NCBI GenBank assembly: GCA_025453715.1
Contig: JALOPT010000127.1
Coordinates: forward strand, 1-7,049
Length of the DNA: 7,049 bases
Source: Methanoregulaceae archaeon
Lineage (GTDB): Archaea; Halobacteriota; Methanomicrobia; Methanomicrobiales; Methanospirillaceae
Direction of reading: 5' to 3'
The notes below the pieces were generated by a model. The model ran no database searches. It had not been told where the DNA came from and saw only the letters and a list, made by a program, of their open reading frames with translations. Position 1 is the first letter of the stretch. Every line of letters begins with the position of its first letter. Below, piece after piece: positions 1 to 5,545 of this stretch. A program made the position numbers and the translations under genes.

Positions 1-80
1 AAGCACAAATAGAAAAGCTGGAAGCTGAAATGAACGACGTCAATAATCAGCTGCTCGCCCTTGAAGCATCCCGTAAATGA
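1..80 (+). CDS. C-terminal fragment of an unidentified protein, coiled-coil-like tail
   Basis: An open frame enters from the left edge (codons in phase with position 3) and stops at TGA 78-80, giving 25 visible residues. The visible part is rich in Glu, Lys, Leu, Asn and Gln, with hydrophobic residues at roughly heptad spacing (AQIEKLEAEMNDVNNQLLAL), as in the end of a coiled coil. No domain can be named from so short a piece. It runs in the same direction as the next gene, 64 bases away, so the two could be co-transcribed. The call as real coding sequence rests on the amphipathic helical pattern and the clean stop. Confidence 0.55.
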   Translation, partial: AQIEKLEAEMNDVNNQLLALEASRK

Positions 81-98
81 ACAATCATTGAACCGCTC

Positions 99-110
99 AT
101 ACAAATAAAG
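99..110 (+). promoter_or_regulatory. Possible TATA-like box for the gene at 145
   Basis: An AT-rich stretch, ATACAAATAAAG, is centred about 40 bases upstream of the ATG at 145. A start of transcription 25 bases downstream would leave a leader of about 15 bases carrying the GGAGG Shine-Dalgarno at 134-138. The match to the archaeal box A is loose, and the preceding gene could instead read through. Confidence 0.22.
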
Positions 111-144
111 GTGCAAAAAAAGGAAGGCAAAACGGAGGATGAAA

Positions 145-1365
145 ATGAGAACATCATATTCATTAAACCAGGACCAGTTCCAGGCGTTTCGTTTTTATTG
201 GGAAGGAGAAACAAACACGATTTCACCCTTTCACACCCTGCAACGGGTTGGGATTACGGAGATCCAAAAAAAACAATTTGAAGAAAATGGGTTATTGGAC
301 AATGAGGCACAAAAAACTAAAGATATGGAGGATATTTTAAAAATCCTCGCTATGCCGGCTATCAGGTACATAATGCGGTATACCGATAATAAGTCCAATT
401 TTAAATTGGATATCTATCAAAGGTCTGAAACCGGTGAGAAATGCGTTATTTTTTCAATGCAGGATTCCAGGACCATATTTTACCCTTGCAATACGGGCGA
501 AGTGTCCAATCTTATACGTAATACTGCAGTTGCCCTTGATCTTTTGTCATCAGGTGTTCCTGTAGCCCTTTCATTGTCCCGCGTTGATGCCGCCGTAATG
601 GGGGTTCTGATCGACATCCAGCGTCAATCACTATTCAACCAGGAAAAGGAGGGAAAGATTGCCGAAGGGATGAGGCCCATAACTTCTACTGCGTACGAAG
701 TCTTCGAGGTCTTACATAATTACGAAAAAAATCCTCAGAACTGGCCAATTATTACCCTCTTTTTTGAAGAGATCCCATTCGGTAAGATTAAGGACGGTGA
801 TGTACGGGAATCCCTCTCCCGCATCTTCGCCCAGGGATACCTGTCCCGTTCCGGGGACGGGTATGTCCTCGTCCCGGCCCTGCTCCCGCTTTCAAAAACT
901 CTTGTAAATCCCTCGTTTATTCTGTTAATTTCTGCGATGGCGCTGACAGAAGGTCATCCTGCACGTGAAATAAAACAAAATATTCTCGGGGGACCTGACG
1001 TAATTTTCAGGATTTCAAGTCAATCAGCAGATGAGGGGATCATTACCATGGACACAGTCATATCTGAATCTGTGAGTAATCTCATCAGGCAGATGATAAA
1101 TGACCCCTCCCGCCAGTTCGGGGATATGCCTCCGGATAAAACGAGGGGGGCTGGAAGCACAAAAATCCCTGTACAAGTCCCTATAAATGTATGTCCACAA
1201 TGCGGAAATCCCCTGTCTGAAAGTGCGAATTTTTGCAGGAAATGCGGAACTTCAATTCAACGTACAAGTGAAGGAACATCAGTTCCTATCAGTCAATGCC
1301 CCCAATGTGGAAATCCAGTAAATAAAGGGGCAAAGTTCTGTCGTAAATGCGGAAAAAATCTCTAG
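145..1365 (+). CDS. Protein of unknown function with two C-terminal zinc ribbons
   Basis: The gene encodes about 406 residues. An in-frame ATG at 139 touches the Shine-Dalgarno GGAGG (134-138) directly, while the ATG at 145 has a proper 6-base spacing, so I prefer 145. The first 330 or so residues match no family I can name. They look soluble and mixed alpha/beta. A stretch near residues 215-250 (segments LSRIFAQGYLSRSGDGYVLV) resembles the helix-plus-wing end of a winged-helix domain. The spacing of strands and helices in residues 65-130 is loosely reminiscent of EspG-like proteins, but I would not assign that. The C-terminus holds two short zinc ribbons, each CPQCG...CRKCG, with cysteines at about 350/353/364/367 and 385/388/399/402, joined by a short Thr/Ser-rich linker. 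These would bind one zinc each. There is no signal peptide or membrane helix. The gene is visibly more AT-rich than everything right of about 1700. It could be an adaptor or regulator; function unknown. Confidence 0.85.
   Translation: MRTSYSLNQDQFQAFRFYWEGETNTISPFHTLQRVGITEIQKKQFEENGLLDNEAQKTKDMEDILKILAMPAIRYIMRYTDNKSNFKLDIYQRSETGEKCVIFSMQDSRTIFYPCNTGEVSNLIRNTAVALDLLSSGVPVALSLSRVDAAVMGVLIDIQRQSLFNQEKEGKIAEGMRPITSTAYEVFEVLHNYEKNPQNWPIITLFFEEIPFGKIKDGDVRESLSRIFAQGYLSRSGDGYVLVPALLPLSKTLVNPSFILLISAMALTEGHPAREIKQNILGGPDVIFRISSQSADEGIITMDTVISESVSNLIRQMINDPSRQFGDMPPDKTRGAGSTKIPVQVPINVCPQCGNPLSESANFCRKCGTSIQRTSEGTSVPISQCPQCGNPVNKGAKFCRKCGKNL
1192..1359 (+). repeat. Tandemly duplicated zinc-ribbon coding segment
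   Basis: The segments starting at 1192 and 1297 encode two near-identical ribbons, CPQCGNPLSESANFCRKCG and CPQCGNPVNKGAKFCRKCG. They are similar in DNA sequence but clearly diverged, which suggests an old internal duplication with a period of 105 bases (35 codons) that keeps the frame. Confidence 0.6.
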
Positions 1366-1666
1366 TAAACATTTTCAAGGTACAAAACGGGGTGGCCCAT
1401 AAACCCGTGCAAAACCTCCACTTCGTTTCTATCAACTACGATGTTGGAATTGGGCGTGGATCTGATACATTTTTGAAGGTATATGGGGATGTTCCCTGGC
1501 TTTTTTTACAACAATCATTGAAACCATTCCCCGGAAGATTCCATCCCGATACATCCCCGGATGAAAATGGAAATGCTATTGACCTGGTACATGAAAACAG
1601 ATACAACGTGTATTTGAAATGGTATCGGGGTTTCATATCCCTCCGACTTCACCCTAAATTTTTTCA
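1366..1666. other. Intergenic stretch of about 300 bases with an orphan open frame
   Basis: This is the convergent space between the plus-strand zinc-ribbon gene and the minus-strand TM2-like gene. A plus-strand frame stays open from inside the preceding gene (ATG at 1347) to TGA at 1695-1697, 116 codons. Its codons are not absurd, but its only ATG lies within the upstream coding sequence, no Shine-Dalgarno precedes any later start, and I recognise no family in the translation. A 66-codon minus-strand frame (1436-1636) is less convincing. A run of seven T at 1501-1507 could help terminate the upstream plus-strand transcript. The stretch could be spacer or the remnant of a decayed gene. Confidence 0.4.
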
Positions 1667-2218
1667 TTATTCACCGGTTGCAGATCTATTGTTCTGAAAA
1701 AAAAGAGAAATTAAATCCCGTCCAGCGCCAGTGCCATACTTGCAAGGACCATGAAAAAGATAATTCCGACAATAATTCCGATAGCAATGAAGGCGATAAT
1801 ATGCATTGTCTGGTACGGTACGAACGGTATCTGCCCTTCGTTCATCTTTTTTGCTGTGTATCTGCCCTTCGTTCATCTTTTTTGCTGTCGAGTAAGCATC
1901 ATAGATACCGTAAACAAGGACAATCAGCCCTGGTATCACGAAGATCATGTACCCGATAATTGTCCCGAAAAAAATGAGCAGCCCTTTCCCGAGACTTCCG
2001 TTATAGACCTGCCCGAGGCCGCTGAACAGGAAGGAGGCGATTGCAGCAAGGGCCGGGCTTTTCTGTCCCTGCCCGGACGTGGGTCCCGGGGCAGTAACCG
2101 GCTGAACCGGTGGCGGAGGGACTGTATTACCCGTGTTTGTTCCCACCGAAGCTCCACAGTTTTCACAGAACTGGTCTCCCAGTTTAATACTTGCACCACA
2201 ATTTTCACAAAAAGCCAT
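1667..2218 (-). CDS. Zinc-ribbon TM2-like membrane protein, frameshifted near the C-terminus
   Basis: The present frame gives 183 residues from the ATG at 2218, preceded by AGGTA five bases upstream. The N-terminus is a zinc ribbon with Cys4, Cys7, Cys18 and Cys21, followed by a Pro/Thr/Gly-rich linker (residues 30-50). A TM2-like membrane region follows (residues 54-112), with the typical LGQVYNG motif after the first helix, a second helix pair, and a YDAYSTAKKMN end. From residue 121 the sequence turns polar and rich in Lys, Arg, Asp, Tyr and Cys, unlike a TM2 protein. The cause is visible: a perfect 31-bp tandem duplication at 1827-1888. With one copy removed, the frame continues as a strongly hydrophobic last helix and stops at TAA 1711-1713, giving 158 residues. 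The window therefore holds either a recently damaged gene, a variant allele or an assembly artefact. The role of such proteins in archaea is not established. The gene is probably in the same transcription unit as the protease gene 147 bases upstream, or has its own promoter. Confidence 0.8.
   Translation of the reverse strand: MAFCENCGASIKLGDQFCENCGASVGTNTGNTVPPPPVQPVTAPGPTSGQGQKSPALAAIASFLFSGLGQVYNGSLGKGLLIFFGTIIGYMIFVIPGLIVLVYGIYDAYSTAKKMNEGQIHSKKDERRADTVRTVPDNAYYRLHCYRNYCRNYLFHGPCKYGTGAGRDLISLFFQNNRSATGE
1697..1713 (-). terminator. T-rich archaeal-type terminator after the original stop of the TM2-like gene
   Basis: Read on the minus strand, the stop TAA (1713-1711) that would end the undamaged gene is followed at once by TTTCTC and a run of eight T (1704-1697). 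Archaeal RNA polymerase terminates at such T-tracts without needing a strong hairpin. In the frameshifted version this tract is translated as part of the tail (LISLFFQ). Confidence 0.5.
1827..1888. repeat. Perfect 31-bp tandem duplication inside the TM2-like gene
   Basis: Positions 1827-1857 and 1858-1888 are identical over all 31 bases and directly adjacent (the unit includes CTGCCCTTCGTTCATC). Because 31 is not a multiple of three, the second copy shifts the frame of the minus-strand gene. The absence of any divergence between copies points to a recent event, such as replication slippage, or to a read or assembly error. Confidence 0.95.
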
Positions 2219-2223
2219 GAAAA

Positions 2224-2260
2224 TACCTGAACTGATCTCCTGTCAGGATCTGTTATTAGC
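2224..2260 (-). promoter_or_regulatory. Possible promoter, palindrome and Shine-Dalgarno of the TM2-like gene
   Basis: On the minus strand a TATA-like CTAATAA (2259-2253) lies about 38 bases before the ATG, with AGGTA (2228-2224) as a ribosome site five bases from it. Between them is an 11-base odd palindrome, TCCTGACAGGA (2248-2238), placed where a repressor could sit. The box is a weak match. The remainder of the 147-base gap up to 2365 shows nothing I can name. Confidence 0.28.
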
Positions 2261-2365
2261 ATTTCGGAAGGAGCACTCCTGTTTTTGATCCAGTTTAATC
2301 GGGCACCAGAAAGACGAACAACCTCCCCTCCCTGGATGGAATGTACCTCCCCGGCAGCCCTTTTG

Positions 2366-3226
2366 TTATTCCGTACCAAGCGGCTTACCGCATACCCGGC
2401 AATACCTGGCCCCCTTCCTGTATGGTGCCCCGCATTCTGTGCAATACCCTGCAATTCCATTGATACATTCGGGGGTGGTTTCCCCGTCTTTAGCCTCTTC
2501 TGCAGTGGGAACGGGCCTCATCACGTTCTCCACCGTGGCTATCCCGTTTCCCGCAGCAGCAGGATCAGGTTGTTCAGCAAGGATATGCGCAGCGTTCGGC
2601 TGGTGGTGGGCTCTCTCAATATTCCTGTGCAGGATCCACCAGCCGAGCGGTACAAGTACCAGGATAAGGATCACCAGCCCGAGGTATTCAAACAATACGA
2701 GAGAGAGGTTGAACAGGCTATGCATGATCATGGCGCCTGCAAGCCCGAGAAAGATGATCTTTCCCCGTTCTGCCTCCGGACGGAACTTTGCAATTCCAAG
2801 TGCAAATCCCCAGATGCAGGAGAAAATCATGTGCCCGGGAACTGACAGCAATCCCCTCACCAGCCCCACGATAACTCCCCCTTCAAGGACATAGAACAGG
2901 TTTTCAACCGTGGCAAACCCAAGCCCTGCGGCAGCAGCATAAACTATACCGTCCATCGGTTCGTCAAACTCAACACTTTTGTAGACAAAAAAGAAGACTA
3001 CAGAAAATTTCAGCCCTTCCTCTACCACGGGGGCGACTATGGCTGTCAGAAAAACCCCGGAGGGAAAAGGCATCTCCAGAAGGATTGCCGGGAATACCGA
3101 CAGCGCACCGAGCAGGAAAATTTTGGCAACGAGGTACTTCGGTTCCGGTTCGTACCGGTCCTTCCGGTAGATATACCAGATGATAAGGAATGCCGGGGCG
3201 ATAGCGAGTACCAGGAGCTCGAGCAT
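2366..3226 (-). CDS. PrsW-family intramembrane protease with C-terminal zinc ribbon
   Basis: The product has about 286 residues and roughly seven membrane helices. PrsW-type family hallmarks are visible: the N-terminal helix followed by YRKDRYEPEP, the catalytic-type motif APVVEEGLKF (Glu-Glu-x-x-Lys at about residues 69-73), MDGIVYAAAAGLGFATVEN (Glu108-Asn109), a conserved His in VPGHMIF (about 132), and His169 in MIMHSLFN. The best-known member, Bacillus PrsW, cleaves the anti-sigma factor RsiW inside or next to the membrane. Archaea lack that system, so the substrate here is unknown. After the last helix comes a cytosolic linker of about 50 residues, then a zinc ribbon CTECG...CRVCG (four Cys at about 262, 265, 276 and 279). 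The open frame extends upstream to an ATG at 3289, but that ATG lies inside a TATA-like box. Starting at 3226 gives the usual PrsW N-terminus and fits a leaderless or short-leader mRNA. Divergent from the gene at 3335. Confidence 0.9.
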   Translation of the reverse strand: MLELLVLAIAPAFLIIWYIYRKDRYEPEPKYLVAKIFLLGALSVFPAILLEMPFPSGVFLTAIVAPVVEEGLKFSVVFFFVYKSVEFDEPMDGIVYAAAAGLGFATVENLFYVLEGGVIVGLVRGLLSVPGHMIFSCIWGFALGIAKFRPEAERGKIIFLGLAGAMIMHSLFNLSLVLFEYLGLVILILVLVPLGWWILHRNIERAHHQPNAAHILAEQPDPAAAGNGIATVENVMRPVPTAEEAKDGETTPECINGIAGYCTECGAPYRKGARYCRVCGKPLGTE

Positions 3227-3251
3227 CTCAATATGGGTGTCTACCTGTCCC

Positions 3252-3259
3252 GTTATAAG
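3252..3259 (-). promoter_or_regulatory. Candidate TATA box for the PrsW-family gene
   Basis: The minus strand reads CTTATAAC here, centred about 29 bases before the ATG at 3226. Archaeal transcription begins about 25 bases after such a box, which would place the start at or next to that ATG and give a leaderless message. This agrees with the absence of a Shine-Dalgarno motif in front of 3226. Confidence 0.4.
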
Positions 3260-3285
3260 GTGCCCGGTACGGGAGAGGAAGACCA

Positions 3286-3296
3286 GCATATAAGTA
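3286..3296. promoter_or_regulatory. TATA-like element between divergent genes, readable both ways
   Basis: The plus strand reads GCATATAAGTA and the minus strand TACTTATATGC, so both look like archaeal box A. On the plus strand it sits about 44 bases before the ATG at 3335, leaving a leader of around 18 bases that carries GGTGATG. On the minus strand it would give a leader of about 35 bases for the protease gene. It may serve one or both genes. Confidence 0.45.
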
Positions 3297-3320
3297 GAGG
3301 GCTTTCCAAAACTGCCTCAT

Positions 3321-3327
3321 GGTGATG
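3321..3327 (+). promoter_or_regulatory. Shine-Dalgarno that fixes the start at 3335
   Basis: GGTGATG matches the anti-Shine-Dalgarno end of archaeal 16S rRNA (consensus GGAGGTGAT) and lies 7 bases before the ATG at 3335. No competing in-frame start with a better site is nearby. Confidence 0.6.
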
Positions 3328-3334
3328 TGTCCCG

Positions 3335-4501
3335 ATGGCGTTGGATCAGCGGTTCTGTGAGGAGTGTGGGAAACCACTGACTCCGGGTGTGAAATTTTGC
3401 GAAGAATGCGGCACGCCTGTCCCGTCAATGGATTCCGCGGGCCAGGCAGGAGCAGCGCCGGCGGTTTCACCGGGATCACCTGAAATCCCCCTGGCCGTGG
3501 TGCCGTTCGTGTACCAGCGGCGGGGAATTTTCTCAATAGACCGGTGTACCCTCGTGGTGTATACAGGCCAGGTCGTCATCGCCTATGTCAGCAAGGCCTC
3601 GGAAGATGAGTTTGACCAGGCCACGACCGAAGTGGAGGCCCTTCTCGAGAAAAAACACCTTGAAGGTAAAGACCTCTGGCAGCTGGCAGCAAGTGCCGGA
3701 TTCTCCCTTTTCAGACCTTCATGGAGCCCGGTTGATTTCACAACCGGGGAACATGTACGTGAGCAGAAAATGCTCCGGAATATTTCCATCCCGACCCGTC
3801 CATGGGAACGGTACCTTTCCATGGCACCTGCAGCAGTCCTTGCAGAAGACGGCAGGAACAAGTCCATGCCACGGGCGTCAATATCGTATATCAGGGGGGA
3901 AAGCGATCCGGACACCAGCACAGAACAGGTCCTTATTTATTCTTCTGCAGGGTTAACGCAGTTATATTTTAACTATGGTATCTATTTCCTTGCACGGGCC
4001 GTTCTCTTTTCGTTCCTGTTTCCGGGCCGTGGGGTGCATGAGAACCCAAAAGGGGTGGTCCCGTTTGCAGGCGAGCCCCAGGTAAAGGGGTTCGGGTTCC
4101 AGTACTCGTGGAACATTGTCGTTACTGACCAGCGTTTTATCTTCTGCATGATCGAGGATGACCTGGCAGATGAAGTGACAGAATGGACAGAAAGAGTAAA
4201 GAAGGATGCAAGGAAGGCTGGCCGGACACTGCGGGATGAGGACCTCACCACTCTCCCGGATGCCCCCTGGCACAAGCTCATGAATGAGCCGGTCACGGCA
4301 CTCCTCGAAAACGATGTGAATTTTTTTATTCCCCTTTCTGCAATACAATCGATAAAAATCGTCACGGGCAGCAATGGGCAGGCAGAAGAGCTCTGGTTCT
4401 CCCTCCATGGTGAACCGTATCACGTCGGGTTTCACGGAGAGAGCGCCTCGTACATCAGGCAACTGCTTGAAAAAGTCCTTCCAGGCAGGGTGTCAGGATG
4501 A
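3335..4501 (+). CDS. Zinc-ribbon protein with a duplicated PH-like domain
   Basis: The product has 388 residues. It begins with a zinc ribbon (Cys8, Cys11, Cys22, Cys25; CEECG twice), then an Ala/Pro/Gly-rich linker to about residue 50. The rest reads as two copies of one PH-like unit. Copy 1 has a strand pair CTLVVYTGQVVIAYV (71-85), a helical insertion of about 90 residues, then AAVLAEDGRNKSMPRASISY and a strand-turn-strand up to about 212. Copy 2 has NIVVTDQRFIFCMIEDD (260-276), an insertion of about 55 charged residues, then ALLENDVNFFIPLSAIQSI, more strands and a final helix IRQLLEKVL (374-382). The VVTDQRFIF...IPLSAI pattern is typical of bacterial/archaeal PH or GRAM-like domains, which often act at membranes or in protein contacts. 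A hydrophobic stretch (207-230) between the copies might touch or span the membrane. No catalytic residues are evident, and the biological role is unknown. The last 9 bases overlap the convergent gene at 4493. Confidence 0.85.
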   Translation: MALDQRFCEECGKPLTPGVKFCEECGTPVPSMDSAGQAGAAPAVSPGSPEIPLAVVPFVYQRRGIFSIDRCTLVVYTGQVVIAYVSKASEDEFDQATTEVEALLEKKHLEGKDLWQLAASAGFSLFRPSWSPVDFTTGEHVREQKMLRNISIPTRPWERYLSMAPAAVLAEDGRNKSMPRASISYIRGESDPDTSTEQVLIYSSAGLTQLYFNYGIYFLARAVLFSFLFPGRGVHENPKGVVPFAGEPQVKGFGFQYSWNIVVTDQRFIFCMIEDDLADEVTEWTERVKKDARKAGRTLRDEDLTTLPDAPWHKLMNEPVTALLENDVNFFIPLSAIQSIKIVTGSNGQAEELWFSLHGEPYHVGFHGESASYIRQLLEKVLPGRVSG

Positions 4502-5542
4502 GCTGCAACCACAGGAGACCAGGTATTCTCCTGATCTGACCCAGTTGAGTCCACCTGAAGTACCGAGCCAGTAACCCCCGGTTTCATCCTCTTTCATGAC
4601 TTTGAGCTCGTTTCCGGCAAGGCCATTCGCGGTGGTGATAATGCTCCAGTTACCGTTGTCCCTGATCGCAATACCATCGTATTCCGAACCTACCCATAAC
4701 CTTCCCTTGCTATCTTCGTATACTGACCGGGAGTTATCTGCAGCCAGGCCGTCGGTTTTCAGGAGCACTGAATGCTTATCGCCCTGAATCCGCAGCAACC
4801 CTCCCTGGTCCGAGAAGCCCGTAGCGATCAGGATTGCCCCGTCCCTGCTTTCCAAAATCATCCTCACCGCCTGGTGAGGGAGACCATTGTCGACAGAATA
4901 GTAGGCCCATGACCCGTTCATGAACCGGTAAAGCCCGCCCCGGTTCGGGTCAGCAGAACCTATCCACAGCGCCTGATGACTGTCCTCGTACAACACATCA
5001 GTTGTCGCAAGGCGTAATCCACCGTCCGGGGATTCCCTGTGCCAGGATCCGTCTCCGAACCAGGCAATACCTTCACGTGAACCAGCCCATATACGCCCGG
5101 ATCTCGTTTCATGGAGGGACAACGCTTCATTGAACGGGTAAGAGTCCTGCCCGCCTCCTGAAAGGATATGCCATACCCCGGAGTCGTACCGGGCCAGCCC
5201 ACCATCATGACCTACCCATATCCTTCCCTGTGAATCCATAATTATCGCCCTTACGAATCCAAATGGTGGGGGGTCACCCGGGACCGGGACCCTCGTTTTA
5301 TTGGTCCTGCTGATGAGGACCAGCCCGTTTTTTCCTCCCGTCCAGACCGTGTCATTCACGATGACAAGGGTACTGACTTCATCAGGAGGCCTGATTAATG
5401 CCCACCCTTCCGGTAGAGAAGTACCCTTGTATGCAGCTAATGTGTAATGGAGGAGGGTGACAATTATGACTACGATCACAACTCCTGCTACAAGTTCTGC
5501 AACGGGTTTTGCATAAGATTTGAATGCTTTTCTCTCCGGCAT
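4493..5542 (-). CDS. Membrane-anchored seven-bladed propeller protein (two-component-regulator propeller type)
   Basis: The product has about 349 residues. The open frame has a GTG at 5551, but that GTG lies in the Shine-Dalgarno GGGGGTG; the ATG at 5542 has correct spacing and is preferred. A short basic N-terminus precedes one hydrophobic anchor (about residues 14-37), so the rest probably faces outside the cytoplasm. Seven repeats follow, each close to D-x-x-G-x-I/L-W-x-G-x-x-G-I/L: NDTVWTGGKNGL, DSQGRIWVGHDGGL, TRSGRIWAGSREGI, DSHQALWIGSADPNRGGL, SRDGAILIATGFSDQGGL, DSKGRLWVGSEYDGI and DETGGYWLGTSGGL. This is the Reg_prop repeat, which builds a beta-propeller sensor in many hybrid histidine kinases. 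No kinase, Y_Y_Y or other output domain follows; the protein ends in a Cys/Ser-rich tail (CGCSSS). It starts 45 bases after the ATPase stop on the same strand and is probably the last gene of that operon. A role as an extracytoplasmic binding or sensing partner of the transporter is inference. Confidence 0.85.
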   Translation of the reverse strand: MPERKAFKSYAKPVAELVAGVVIVVIIVTLLHYTLAAYKGTSLPEGWALIRPPDEVSTLVIVNDTVWTGGKNGLVLISRTNKTRVPVPGDPPPFGFVRAIIMDSQGRIWVGHDGGLARYDSGVWHILSGGGQDSYPFNEALSLHETRSGRIWAGSREGIAWFGDGSWHRESPDGGLRLATTDVLYEDSHQALWIGSADPNRGGLYRFMNGSWAYYSVDNGLPHQAVRMILESRDGAILIATGFSDQGGLLRIQGDKHSVLLKTDGLAADNSRSVYEDSKGRLWVGSEYDGIAIRDNGNWSIITTANGLAGNELKVMKEDETGGYWLGTSGGLNWVRSGEYLVSCGCSSS

Positions 5543-5545
5543 TAT

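Noticed and set aside
1436..1636. Minus-strand 66-codon frame in the convergent gap
   Set aside because: No ribosome site, no recognisable motif, and a poor amino-acid composition.
1827..1888. The 31-bp repeat as a CRISPR array or transposon target duplication
   Set aside because: There are only two directly adjacent copies without spacers or any element between them, so simple tandem duplication is the better explanation.
1751..2230. Plus-strand open frames opposite the TM2-like gene
   Set aside because: They are antisense to a gene with clear zinc-ribbon and TM2 motifs, have no ribosome sites, and read as low-quality Cys/Ser/Arg-rich sequence.
2263..2286. AGGAGCACTCCT followed by GTTTTT as a plus-strand hairpin terminator
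   Set aside because: The loop would be only two bases, and no plus-strand gene ends there.
1945..2460. Minus-strand 171-codon frame across the protease/TM2 gap
   Set aside because: It is in a different frame from both recognised genes, overlaps both, and its product is Arg/Ser/Pro-rich without any motif.
2285..2894. Plus-strand frames opposite the PrsW-type gene
   Set aside because: These are shadows of a gene with intact catalytic motifs and show no family features of their own.
3962..4462. Minus-strand frames of 130-166 codons opposite the PH-like gene
   Set aside because: They are antisense shadows; the plus-strand gene has a good ribosome site and a coherent duplicated domain.
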